A DNA stretch of 64,000 nt from Chloroflexota bacterium (GTDB lineage: Bacteria > Chloroflexota > Anaerolineae > Anaerolineales > Villigracilaceae), in assembly GCA_023459215.1 (NCBI GenBank), contig JAEWVF010000065.1, positions 1 to 64,000 of the forward strand, written 5' to 3'. Position numbers and translations under genes: made by a program. The stretch's first letter is position 1. Each line of letters opens with the position of its first letter. The notes beneath the pieces are model-generated. The model was given only the letters and a program-made list of their open reading frames with translations. It did no database searches and had not been told where the DNA came from. Below, piece by piece: positions 56,458 through 64,000 of this stretch.

Positions 56458-57122
56458 TGCCGGAAATCGACAAAATTATTCGTTCCCGCCGCAAAACCAT
56501 CGCCCTCGTCATCGAGGGCGATGGTTCCTTGATTGTCCGCGCCCCGCTGCTCGCCTCCGAAAAAAACATCCGCGAACTGGTTGCCCAGAAAGCGGACTGG
56601 GTTGCCCGCGCCCAGGCAAAAATGCGCCAGAACCGCCCGCCTGAGCGCCGCTTTGTCGCCGGCGAGACCCTGCCGCTCATGGGTCAGGCTCATCCGCTCA
56701 AAATTGTGCAGTCCCAGCGCGCCAGCCTGGCTTTTGAAAATGGCGCATTTCTGCTCGCCCAAAAAGCCCAGCCGCGCGCCCGTGAAGCTTTCCATTTGTG
56801 GTACAAAAAAATGGCCGCCGTCCTGCTCCCGGCCCGTCTTGAAACCCTGGCCGCAAAGCACAACCTGCGTCCCAAAAAAGTGCGTATTTCCTCCGCCCGC
56901 ACCCGCTGGGGATCATGCAGCACCAGTGGAACCATCTCGCTCACCTGGCGTCTGGTCATGGCTCCGCCCGAAGTCATCGAATACGTTATCGTACATGAAC
57001 TGGCCCATATCAAGGTCAAAAACCATTCCAAAAACTTCTGGAATCTCGTTGCCGGCCTGATGCCTGACTACAAAAAACACCTTGGCTGGCTCAAGAAACA
57101 CGGCCAGAGTTTGGATATTTAA
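56457..57122 (+). CDS. YgjP-like metallopeptidase (DUF45)
   Basis: A 221-residue zinc-dependent hydrolase-like protein. RRKTIALVIEGDGSLIVRAP is the N-terminal block; RISSARTRWGSCSTSGTISL precedes VIEYVIVHELAHIKVKNHSKNFW, where HELAH is the HExxH zinc motif and His in NHSKNFW the third ligand. Length and layout fit the YgjP/DUF45 family, related to SprT and WLM proteases. The target is unknown. It shares one base with the NERD-like gene and is followed by a methyltransferase gene after one base. Confidence 0.88.
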   Translation: MPEIDKIIRSRRKTIALVIEGDGSLIVRAPLLASEKNIRELVAQKADWVARAQAKMRQNRPPERRFVAGETLPLMGQAHPLKIVQSQRASLAFENGAFLLAQKAQPRAREAFHLWYKKMAAVLLPARLETLAAKHNLRPKKVRISSARTRWGSCSTSGTISLTWRLVMAPPEVIEYVIVHELAHIKVKNHSKNFWNLVAGLMPDYKKHLGWLKKHGQSLDI

Positions 57123-57123
57123 C

Positions 57124-57954
57124 ATGACCATTGCCAATCTTCACCAGCGCCCCATCCCCGCCACCCCTTGGGCCGAAGGCGAAAAAATCCCCTGGAACGA
57201 CCCGGCCTTTAGCGCCCGGATGCTCAGCGAACACCTCAGCCAGCAGCACGATGCGGCCAGTCGTCGCGCAAAAATCATCAAAAAGCATGTCGGCTGGATT
57301 CATAACTTCATCCTGGCGAAGCGCCCCTCCCGCATCCTTGACCTGGGCTGCGGCCCCGGCCTATACTGCGCGGAACTGGCCGCGCTCGGGCATGCCTGCC
57401 GCGGTATCGACTTTTCTCCCGCCTCCATCGAGTACGCCGTTAAAAACGCGCCCGAAAATTGTTCCTACACCTTCGGCGACCTGCGCGCCACCGATTTTTC
57501 CTCTGGCTTCGACCTGGTCCAGTTTATCTTTGGCGAATTCAACGTTTTCAAGCCCGCCCACGCCCGCGAAATCCTGCAAAAAGCCCACGCCGCCCTGACC
57601 CCTGGCGGGCGCATCCTGCTCGAATTGCAGAGCTACGACGCCGTCGAGCAGATGGGCAACCAGCCCTCCTCCTGGTACACCTCCGGCGGCGGCCTGTTCA
57701 GTCCCAATCCCCATCTCTGCCTGATGGAAGCCTTCTGGGATGAAGAACAATCCGCCACCACCGAGCGCTACCTCATCTTCGAAGACAACCAGCCGATTCT
57801 CCGTTACGCCTCCACCGCCCTGGCCTACACGGAAGAAGCGATTGCCGCCCTGCTCGAAGAAACCGGCTTCACGGATGTCGAATTCCACCCCTCCCTGACT
57901 GGCGAAACCCCCGATAGCCCTGAAGATCTCCTGGTCGTCATCGCCCGGCGATAG
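57124..57954 (+). CDS. Class I SAM-dependent methyltransferase
   Basis: A 276-residue methyltransferase. RILDLGCGPGLYCAELAALG is the SAM-binding motif I near residue 68; GIDFSPASIEYAV is motif II, TFGDLRATDF the acidic region and LTPGGRILLELQSY the post-motif strand. The substrate is unknown; the fold is of the small-molecule type. The ATG at 57124 lies one base after the upstream stop codon. It overlaps the end of the minus-strand gene at 57938 by 17 bases, tail to tail. Confidence 0.88.
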   Translation: MTIANLHQRPIPATPWAEGEKIPWNDPAFSARMLSEHLSQQHDAASRRAKIIKKHVGWIHNFILAKRPSRILDLGCGPGLYCAELAALGHACRGIDFSPASIEYAVKNAPENCSYTFGDLRATDFSSGFDLVQFIFGEFNVFKPAHAREILQKAHAALTPGGRILLELQSYDAVEQMGNQPSSWYTSGGGLFSPNPHLCLMEAFWDEEQSATTERYLIFEDNQPILRYASTALAYTEEAIAALLEETGFTDVEFHPSLTGETPDSPEDLLVVIARR

Positions 57955-58366
57955 GCGTTTCGGCCTTTTTCCCAAACCGCTTGCCGAAAAATATCCCGAT
58001 TGGCCCGGCCAGGAAAATCGAAAGAATCGCCGCGATAACTGCCCCTGCGAGACCTAACGCGCCAGTCCAGATAAAAGCATAGGTTGGCCCAAGATTAACC
58101 ACTGTTTCACCGCTGGCATCCAGGCAAATCAGTTCGTACCCGGTTGCAGGCATATCGACCCCGCGCTCATCCCTGATTGTGGTCGAATATGTGTAAAGCC
58201 CCGGCTTCGTTTCTGGCGGACACAGGTAGCCGCCAACGGTTTGGGCCGCAAAATCTGTTCCCGAAGTAAAACCGGCGCTCATTAGCCCAACGGGAATCAG
58301 GCAGGTGCTGATAACGCCGAAAAGGATGAACCAGACAATACACCCTGAAGCCAAGCCTGTTTTCAT
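57938..58366 (-). CDS. Small membrane protein, unknown
   Basis: A 142-residue protein with an N-terminal helix (GCIVWFILFGVISTCLIPVGLM) that could act as a signal anchor, a polar middle with CPPETKPGLYTYSTTIRD and YELICLDASGETV, and two C-terminal helices (YAFIWTGALGLAGAVIAAIL and LAGPIGIFFG) before a basic end. AAGGAG precedes the ATG at 58366. Two Cys in the outside domain could pair. I do not recognise the family. Confidence 0.65.
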   Translation of the reverse strand: MKTGLASGCIVWFILFGVISTCLIPVGLMSAGFTSGTDFAAQTVGGYLCPPETKPGLYTYSTTIRDERGVDMPATGYELICLDASGETVVNLGPTYAFIWTGALGLAGAVIAAILSIFLAGPIGIFFGKRFGKKAETPIAGR

Positions 58367-58439
58367 ATTCGCTCCTTATATCGATAAGATTTATCCAGTT
58401 TTTTAGTATAGCACGCCTTTTGCTACAATAAATAAAGAG

Positions 58440-58467
58440 AAGCCGATGGAGGTCATCCATCGGCTTT
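58440..58467. terminator. Hairpin at the edge of the large intergenic region
   Basis: AAGCCGATGGA (58440-58450) and TCCATCGGCTT (58456-58466) form a perfect 11-bp stem with a 5-base loop. On the minus strand it is followed by CTCTTTATTT, so it could end a minus-strand transcript coming from 58480-58760. Confidence 0.7.
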
Positions 58468-58583
58468 GTTACGTTTTATTCTAGGTTGTTTTTACTCTTG
58501 CAGTTGCACCCACTTTCTTTACTACACTTGCAGTTCAAAAAGTTGTTTCACTTGCAACTTGCTACCAGCAAAAACAGTTTTAC

Positions 58584-58690
58584 CGAGGAAAGGCGGGAAA
58601 ACCTTCTTCGTGTCGAGGTGGACATCTGGGGATAGACCTGTCGTGTAGGTCTCTTGCCAGTGAACGAATTACACCCCGGCCTTTCCTCTC
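58584..58690. ncRNA. Candidate structured RNA, strand uncertain
   Basis: GAGGAAAGGC (about 58585-58594) pairs with GCCTTTCCTC (about 58679-58688) and the pairing goes on through GGG and CCC, giving a helix of about 13-14 bp that encloses some 85 bases. Inside, AGACCT and AGGTCT (58634-58653) form a 6-bp stem. On the minus strand a strong AAGGAGG box lies upstream near 58723-58731 and a hairpin near 58440 downstream. It does not carry the signatures of tmRNA, SRP RNA or RNase P RNA that I know. The rest of 58367-59019 shows only three CTTGCAGTT-like direct repeats (58497-58560) and no convincing gene. Confidence 0.4.
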
Positions 58691-59019
58691 GTGTTGTACG
58701 GTTCCATTGTTTCGATTGGGACCTCCTTTCTTGCGAACGGAAGTAACTTCTAACAACATCATACAATAAAACTGCTGAAAAGTTCCTTAAAGTTTTTTTG
58801 CACATCTGTAAACGCTTGTCTGGACAGATAATCGACAGTCTTTGTTGTACAATAAATCGTCAAGTGGGGATACGTTATACAAGGATAACATTCGACGTAC
58901 ACAACCTGTTATCAGCCCTGTCAACTTCGTGATAATCGTCACTAGCGCGGACTTTGGGGCTTTGCTATGCTTAGGGAAGAAACATCAGGCATCCTGTTCA
59001 CCCACAAGGAACCCCCCAG

Positions 59020-61104
59020 ATGACAGATTATCGCATCCAGTCCCATCCCATCCTCGCCGCCGAGGAGCGGGAAATTTATGCATTCACCTGGCAGGGCCAG
59101 AGCTTGCAGGCCCGCGCCGGGGAAACGATTGCCACCGCCCTGTTTGCCAATGGCATCCGCACGTTTGGCTACCACCCCAAGGACGGCTCGCCGCAGGGTA
59201 TCTTCTGCGCCAACGGCCAGTGCGCCCAATGCACGGTGATTGCCGACGGCCTGCCGGTCAAATCCTGCATGGCGCTGGTCAAGCCGGGTATGGCAGTCGC
59301 ACCCGTCACTGCCCTGCCGGAATTGCCCAACGTCCCGCCAGCACAGACGTTTGAGCCGGTCGCAACCATCCAGGTCGAGTGCCTGGTCATCGGCGGCGGC
59401 CCGGCGGGACTCTCGGCGGCCATTGAACTCGGCCAGCGCGGCATCCAAACTCTCGTCATTGACGACAAGCACCGCCTGGGCGGCAAACTCGTCCTGCAAA
59501 CCCACCGCTTTTTCGGCTCAATCAACGCCTGCTACGCCGGAACGCGCGGCATTGACATCGCCACCAAACTGGCGAACGACCTCGCCCAATATCTGTCCAT
59601 CGAAACCTGGCTGAACGCTACTGCCGTCGCCGTTTACAGCGACAAAAAAGTTGGCGTGGTGCGCGATGGGCAATATATTCTGGTCGAGCCGAAAGTTCTG
59701 CTGGTGGCGGCTGGCGCGCGCGAAAAATCGCTGACCTTCAAGGGCAACACCCTGCCGGGCGTTTACGGCGCGGGCGCGTTCCAGACCCTGGTCAACCGCG
59801 ACCTGGTGCGCTGTTCTGAAAAACTGTTCATCGTCGGCGGCGGCAACGTCGGCCTGATTGCCGGCTACCATGCCCTGCAAGCCGGCATCGAAGTCGCCGG
59901 GCTGGTCGAGGCCCTGCCCGAATGTGGCGGCTACAAAGTCCACAAGGATAAACTCGTCCGCATGGGCGTGCCGATTTACACCTCCCACACCGTCCTGAGC
60001 GCCAATGGATCTGATTCGGTCGAATCCGTCACCATCGCCGCCATCGACAAGGACTGGAAGCCCATCCCCGGCACCGAAAAAACCTTTCCCTGCGACACCC
60101 TGCTCATCGCCGTCGGCCTCGACCCGGTTGACGAGTTCTACCGCAAAGCGCGCGAGTTCGGCCTGACCGCCTTCGCCGCCGGTGACGCCGACGAAGTCGC
60201 CGAAGCCTCCGCCGCCATGTTCTCGGGTAAGATTCGCGGCCTCGAAATCGCCAAAGCGCTCGGGGTTGACGTGCCAGAAATCCCCGCAGACTGGTTTCGC
60301 ACCTCCGAAATCCTGAAATCCCGCCCCGGCCAAATCACCCATGAAACCATCCCCGATGACGACGAAGCCGTTTACCCGGTCATCCATTGCAGCCAGGAAA
60401 TCCCCTGCAATCCCTGCACCTCGGTCTGCTCGCAGGGCGCAATTTTCATCGACGAACACGACATCCGCGGCGTGCCCGATTACATCGCCAAACAGATTGG
60501 CAAAGAGTGCATCGCCTGCGAAAAATGTGTCACCATTTGCCCCGGATTGGCGATTACGCTGGTGGACGTTCGCAAGCAGGGTGATGACACCGCGCTGGTG
60601 ACGATTCCCTACGAATTTGGGCGGGAAGCGCTCCACGCCGGAGACTTTGTGACCGTTACCGATACCGGCGGCAACGCCCTGGGTCGGGTCGAAGTCGTGC
60701 GGACGCGGATTGCAAAAACGACCGACCGCACCATGCTGGTTAAAGTCCGCGCCCCGCAGGTGATTTCCCAAAAAATCGCGGGAATCGAAGTCCAGAACCG
60801 CGAAGTCGCCGCCCCGCTCGAGGCCTGGGTCGAACGCCTGACCGATGACCTGATTGTCTGCCGCTGCGAACGCGTCAGCCTGGCCGACATCAAGGCCATC
60901 ATCCAGGGCGGTGTGCGCGACATGAACGAAATCAAGGCCATCACCCGCGCCGGGATGGGCGCCTGCGGCGGCAAAACCTGCGGCAGCCTGATCAAGCGCG
61001 CTTTCCGTGAGCTGGGTGTGCCGATGGCCGAAGTGACCGAAGGCACCGCCCGCCCGCTGTTTGTCGAAGTGCCGCTCGGCACTCTCGCCGGGATTAAAGA
61101 GTAG
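59020..61104 (+). CDS. Fused FAD/iron-sulfur oxidoreductase (amine/opine dehydrogenase alpha-type)
   Basis: A 694-residue fused electron-transfer subunit. Residues of about 20-95 are a 2Fe-2S domain of the sarcosine-oxidase/HcnA type (CANGQCAQCTVIADG). Residues of about 120-440 are a two-dinucleotide flavoprotein: VIGGGPAGLSAAIELGQRG and FIVGGGNVGLIAGYHALQAG. Residues of about 450-525 hold two ferredoxin sets (CSQEIPCNPCTSVC; CIACEKCVTICP). Residues of about 610-670 are a BFD-like 2Fe-2S domain (CRCERVSLADIKAII, GMGACGGKTCG). With the flavin gene downstream it matches sarcosine, D-amino acid, opine or hydroxyproline dehydrogenase complexes. The substrate is not known. Confidence 0.85.
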   Translation: MTDYRIQSHPILAAEEREIYAFTWQGQSLQARAGETIATALFANGIRTFGYHPKDGSPQGIFCANGQCAQCTVIADGLPVKSCMALVKPGMAVAPVTALPELPNVPPAQTFEPVATIQVECLVIGGGPAGLSAAIELGQRGIQTLVIDDKHRLGGKLVLQTHRFFGSINACYAGTRGIDIATKLANDLAQYLSIETWLNATAVAVYSDKKVGVVRDGQYILVEPKVLLVAAGAREKSLTFKGNTLPGVYGAGAFQTLVNRDLVRCSEKLFIVGGGNVGLIAGYHALQAGIEVAGLVEALPECGGYKVHKDKLVRMGVPIYTSHTVLSANGSDSVESVTIAAIDKDWKPIPGTEKTFPCDTLLIAVGLDPVDEFYRKAREFGLTAFAAGDADEVAEASAAMFSGKIRGLEIAKALGVDVPEIPADWFRTSEILKSRPGQITHETIPDDDEAVYPVIHCSQEIPCNPCTSVCSQGAIFIDEHDIRGVPDYIAKQIGKECIACEKCVTICPGLAITLVDVRKQGDDTALVTIPYEFGREALHAGDFVTVTDTGGNALGRVEVVRTRIAKTTDRTMLVKVRAPQVISQKIAGIEVQNREVAAPLEAWVERLTDDLIVCRCERVSLADIKAIIQGGVRDMNEIKAITRAGMGACGGKTCGSLIKRAFRELGVPMAEVTEGTARPLFVEVPLGTLAGIKE

Positions 61105-61180
61105 GGCGGGATGTTATCCCGCCTGTTGGGTTTTGCGGAAGTTTGCCCCGCCTTTGGGCTTCGCGGGATAACATCCCGCG
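61105..61180. repeat. Paired palindromes between the two oxidoreductase genes
   Basis: GCGGGATGTTATCCCGC (61106-61122) is itself a stem-loop, and its exact reverse complement GCGGGATAACATCCCGC follows at 61163-61179. Each can fold alone or the two can pair together. The element begins one base after the upstream stop codon. Confidence 0.88.
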
Positions 61181-61208
61181 CCACACAGTAGGATAAAGTG
61201 AGAAACAG

Positions 61209-62366
61209 ATGACCCATCATACTTACGACACCATCATCATCGGCTCGGGCAGCGTGGGAACCCCCCTGGCCTGGCAGTTGGCCGATGCCGGGCAAAAAGT
61301 GCTCGTGCTGGATCAGTTTGCCAGCGCCGGGCAAGGCTCAAACAAGGAAGCCATCGGCGGCATCCGCGCCACCCATTCCGACCCGGCCAAAATCCAGATT
61401 GGCCTGAAAAGCCTGGAGATTTTCTCCACCTGGAAAGAAACCTATGGCGACGATATCGGCTGGGAGCAGGGCGGCTACTCCTTTGTGGCCTACCACTCGC
61501 GCGAGGAGCAAATTCTCAAGGAATTGCTTGTTACCCAGAAGCAATTCGGACTGGACATCGATTGGTACGACGCCCCGGCTTTCCTTGAAATCATCCCCTC
61601 CCTCAACCCGGACGGTCTGATTGGCGGAACGTTCTCTCCTGGGGACGGCAGCGCCTCGCCGATGCTATCCGTTCTCGCCATTGAGCGGCGCGCCAGAGCT
61701 TTGGGCGCGGATTTCCACTATAGCGAAGCGGTCACAGCCGTTGAACGCCAAAATGGGCGTGTGAGCGGCGTCCGAACTGACAAAGGCGCGTACCGGGCCG
61801 CGATGGTGGTCAACGCCGCCGGGCCGTGGGCGAAGCAGGTGGCTGCCCTGGCCGGAGTCGATGTTCCCGTTCAGCCCGATTCGCACGAGGGCGGCATCAC
61901 CGAACCGGTGGCCCACTTCCTGCGCCCGATGGTGGTCGACATCCACCCGACTGAAGATTCGGCCAATTACTATTTTTACCAGCACCATACCGGGCAAATT
62001 ATCTTCTGTATCACGCCCAACCCGCCGATTGTCGGCATGGATACCCGTGAAACGTCAGTTTTCCTGCCGCAGGTGGCGCGGCGCATGATTGGCATCATGC
62101 CCTGCCTGCAAAATATCAAAGTCCGCCGCACCTGGCGCGGCCTGTATCCGATGACTCCCGATGGCGCGCCAATTGTCGGCGAAGTTGAGGGGCTGGATGG
62201 CTACCTGAATGCTGTCGGCATGTGCGGACAGGGCTACATGCTCGGCCCCGGCCTGGCGGTCTATCTCAGGCAGTGGATTATCGGCACCGACGCGCAGCAA
62301 GCTCAACGCGTGCTGGCTCCGCTTAGCTTATATCGTGATTTTGGCAAGAAGGAAAAGTTGAAGTAG
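61209..62366 (+). CDS. FAD-dependent amine/amino-acid dehydrogenase (DAO family)
   Basis: A 385-residue flavoenzyme of the DAO fold. TIIIGSGSVGTPLAWQLADAG binds the FAD ADP part; GGIRATHSDPAKI, MVVNAAGPWAKQVAALAGV and RRTWRGLYPMTPDGAPIVGE with GLDGYLNAVGMCGQGYMLGP (GMCGQGYMLGP) are typical of sarcosine/glycine/D-amino acid oxidase beta subunits. It should oxidise a secondary amine or amino acid and hand electrons to the fused iron-sulfur partner encoded just upstream. The 104 bases between the two genes hold a paired palindrome. Confidence 0.88.
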   Translation: MTHHTYDTIIIGSGSVGTPLAWQLADAGQKVLVLDQFASAGQGSNKEAIGGIRATHSDPAKIQIGLKSLEIFSTWKETYGDDIGWEQGGYSFVAYHSREEQILKELLVTQKQFGLDIDWYDAPAFLEIIPSLNPDGLIGGTFSPGDGSASPMLSVLAIERRARALGADFHYSEAVTAVERQNGRVSGVRTDKGAYRAAMVVNAAGPWAKQVAALAGVDVPVQPDSHEGGITEPVAHFLRPMVVDIHPTEDSANYYFYQHHTGQIIFCITPNPPIVGMDTRETSVFLPQVARRMIGIMPCLQNIKVRRTWRGLYPMTPDGAPIVGEVEGLDGYLNAVGMCGQGYMLGPGLAVYLRQWIIGTDAQQAQRVLAPLSLYRDFGKKEKLK

Positions 62367-62384
62367 TTTTGCAGCTTGAAACCG

Positions 62385-62455
62385 TGCCGCCTTTCGCGCT
62401 TTGCCTGGCTGGATACCAGCCTAGGCAGGTCTCGTGATAGGCGGCATCGTTTTTT
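62385..62455 (+). terminator. Nested terminator after the DAO-family gene
   Basis: TGCCGCCT (62385-62392) pairs with AGGCGGCA (62439-62446), enclosing a second hairpin (TGCCTGGCTGG with CCAGCC and GGCA, 62402-62427). A run of six T follows near 62450. Confidence 0.7.
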
Positions 62456-62471
62456 CCATTTTTGCCATAGT

Positions 62472-62481
62472 ATGCTATAAT
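62472..62481 (+). promoter_or_regulatory. rho promoter, extended -10
   Basis: TGCTATAAT is an extended -10 box (TATAAT at 62476-62481). The transcript would have a leader of about 170 bases before rho, long enough for autoregulation by Rho-dependent attenuation. No gene lies in 62367-62659. Confidence 0.55.
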
Positions 62482-62659
62482 TATTGAAATTCCCCGCACG
62501 TTTTACATTTGCTTGATCATCCCCGGTTGTTGGGGCCAGTTGGATGATAAGCCCGATATTTGATGAACTTTCAGATAACACTCAAAACTTAACTTGTCGC
62601 TCCCGTCTTGCGCAATGCAGGGCGTTTTTCCCATTCCCAAAACACATTGAGACAAACAC

Positions 62660-63937
62660 ATGAACATTCTAGAACTTGAAAACAAGCCCCTGGCGGAGCT
62701 GCGCACCATGGCTGTCAGGGATTTTGGCATTCAAAATGCCAATCGCCTCAAGAAGGAAGCCCTGGTCATTCGGTTGCGGCAGGAGGAGGCGGCCCGCGAA
62801 GGGCTTGAAATCCGCGGCGGCATCCTTGAGATCATGGATGAGGGCATCGGCTTCCTGCGCTCGGCGCGTTATACCGTCAGCGATGATGATGTCTACGTTT
62901 CCCAGGCCCAACTCCGCCGCTACGAATTGCGCTCGGGAGATTTGATCATCGGGCATGTGCGTCCGCCGCGCGATTCGGAGCGCCACTGGGGGCTGCTCAA
63001 GGTTGAGTCGATCAATGGCGTCGATCCTGAAGAAGCCCGCCGGCGCGTCAAGTTTGAGCACCTGACCCCGATTTTTCCCGAACAGCGCTTTGACCTGGAG
63101 ACACGCGGCGATGTTCTCTCAACCCGTATGATTAACCTGATCGCCCCGATTGGTCGCGGTCAGCGCGGTTTGATCGTTTCACCACCCAAGACCGGTAAAA
63201 CCACAATCCTGAAGCAGATTGCGAACGCGATTTCGACCCAGTATCCCGATGTTCACCTGATTGTGGCCCTGATTGGCGAGCGTCCCGAAGAAGTGACCGA
63301 CATGGATCGCTCGGTCGACGCCGATGTGATTGCTTCCACTTTTGACGAACCGGTGACTTCCCATGTTCGCGCCGCTGAAATTGCCCTGGATCGCGCCAAA
63401 CGCCTGGTGGAAATTGGCCGCCATGTGGTTATCCTGATGGACTCGATCACCCGCCTGGCCCGCGCTTACAACTTGACGGTCAACCCTTCGGGCCGCACCC
63501 TCTCGGGCGGTATGGACCCCTCGGCTTTGTACCCGCCCAAGCACTTCTTCGGCGCGGCGCGCAATATTGAAGAAGGCGGCTCGTTGACCATCATTGCCAC
63601 CTGCCTGGTGGATACCGGCTCACGCCTCGACGATGTCGTTTACGAAGAATTCAAGGGCACCGGCAACATGGAATTGCACCTCTCACGCAAACTCCAGGAA
63701 CGCCGCATTTTCCCGGCGGTGGACATCGAGCGCTCCTCGACCCGTCGCGACGATTTGCTGCTGGGCCCCGACCTGCTCCAGCGCGCCTGGCTGATGCGCC
63801 GCATGTACATCCAGATGGTTTCTTCTCCTCCTGGCGGAGCAGGTATGGATCAGGCAGTTGCAACCGAGGCGATTATTAACCGCATGTCGAAGACCCGCAA
63901 TAACCTGGAGTTCCTTGAAACACTCACCGATATGTAG
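62660..63937 (+). CDS. rho: Transcription termination factor Rho
   Basis: A 425-residue hexameric RNA helicase ending transcription. The N-terminal helical domain (LAELRTMAVRDFGIQNANRLKKEALV, i.e. KPLAELRTMA and NRLKKEALV) and the cold-shock-like RNA-binding domain (EGLEIRGGILEIMDEGIGFLR-type; YVSQAQLRRYELRSGD, GHVRPP) come first. The ATPase has Walker A PPKTGKTTILKQIA near residue 178, VALIGERPEEVTDM, VILMDSITRLARAYN and SGGMDPSALYPPKHFFGAARN with the Q- and R-loop regions near the end. It lacks long insertions. No clear ribosome-binding site lies before the ATG. Confidence 0.97.
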   Translation: MNILELENKPLAELRTMAVRDFGIQNANRLKKEALVIRLRQEEAAREGLEIRGGILEIMDEGIGFLRSARYTVSDDDVYVSQAQLRRYELRSGDLIIGHVRPPRDSERHWGLLKVESINGVDPEEARRRVKFEHLTPIFPEQRFDLETRGDVLSTRMINLIAPIGRGQRGLIVSPPKTGKTTILKQIANAISTQYPDVHLIVALIGERPEEVTDMDRSVDADVIASTFDEPVTSHVRAAEIALDRAKRLVEIGRHVVILMDSITRLARAYNLTVNPSGRTLSGGMDPSALYPPKHFFGAARNIEEGGSLTIIATCLVDTGSRLDDVVYEEFKGTGNMELHLSRKLQERRIFPAVDIERSSTRRDDLLLGPDLLQRAWLMRRMYIQMVSSPPGGAGMDQAVATEAIINRMSKTRNNLEFLETLTDM

Positions 63938-63942
63938 TTTGG

Positions 63943-63948
63943 TATAAT
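63943..63948 (+). promoter_or_regulatory. -10 box before the gene at the right edge
   Basis: TATAAT ends nine bases before the ATG at 63958. It starts only six bases after the rho stop codon. Confidence 0.45.
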
Positions 63949-63957
63949 TTTACAGGT

Positions 63958-64000
63958 ATGAAAAAATTTATCGAATCTAACGGATATGTTTTGCTCAGTT
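63958..64000 (+). CDS. Start of a gene cut by the window edge
   Basis: ATG at 63958 opens a frame reading MKKFIESNGYVLLS up to the last base of the window. A TATAAT box nine bases upstream and a weak AGG support it. Too short to identify. Confidence 0.4.
   Translation, partial: MKKFIESNGYVLLS

Noticed and set aside
58584..58690. RNase P RNA, because GAGGAAAG occurs
   Set aside because: The GAGGAAAG block is part of a simple long helix here and the other conserved RNase P regions are not found.
58548..58805. Small minus-strand proteins in the 58.4-59.0 kb gap
   Set aside because: Residue content is Arg/Ser-rich with no family likeness, and the frames cross a long self-complementary segment, which better fits RNA structure.

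Overview
The window (64,000 bases, visually about 57-60% G+C) is a dense, ordinary-looking bacterial chromosome segment with about 59 protein genes on both strands. I found no rRNA, no tRNA I could support, no CRISPR array, no transposase and no phage genes. The lineage is most likely Chloroflexota, class Anaerolineae. This is an inference from style: lipoproteins with Thr/Pro-rich linkers, a 7TM-type histidine kinase and GAF-rich signalling proteins, a glutaredoxin-DUF2085 fusion, several genes starting right after a TATAAT-like box, and many short intergenic hairpin repeats. No marker gene here proves it.

Layout. 0.2-5.3 kb: exported SGNH-like hydrolase, membrane protein, class V aminotransferase-like enzyme, DEAD-box helicase. 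5.4-12.9 kb: a LacI-type regulator with a perfect operator, then a run of a cobalamin-dependent mutase-like protein, an opine-dehydrogenase-like enzyme, asparagine synthetase, a UPF0316 protein, a PII-like protein and a Na+/Ca2+ exchanger-like transporter. 13-21.6 kb: AXE1-type esterase, patatin, CPBP protease, another esterase, Tat-exported L,D-transpeptidase, CcdA with a glutaredoxin-DUF2085 fusion, and a pgeF-yggS-yggT-yggU cell-envelope cluster. 21.6-31 kb: TPR/SLT lytic transglycosylase, the mtnA-PfkB kinase-ahcY set (methylthioadenosine and S-adenosylhomocysteine recycling), SH3 lipoprotein, 7TM histidine kinase, hemolysin III. 31-36 kb: glutamine synthetase, then a GAF histidine kinase overlapping a double-receiver LuxR regulator.

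36.3-44 kb is the most unusual part: a purine operon purK-purF-purD-purM-purH(AICAR transformylase only)-purN, invaded by a locus-specific repeat of about 42 bp. The repeat lies in frame inside PurK, forms the C-terminal tail of PurD, and makes the linker that joins a GxxExxY (PD-(D/E)XK-like) protein to PurM. It also fills the gap before the AICAR transformylase gene. Repeat orientation flips across the GxxExxY gene, so that gene may be, or may derive from, a small mobile cassette.

44-64 kb: EamA transporter, superoxide dismutase, ferredoxin, deoxynucleoside-kinase-like protein, an AT-rich restriction-modification-Vsr island, glutaminyl-tRNA synthetase, a class A beta-lactamase-like hydrolase, plsX-fabF with three small genes behind them, a 650-bp gap with a candidate structured RNA, a two-gene flavin/iron-sulfur amine dehydrogenase-like unit, and rho. 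A further gene starts at the right edge.
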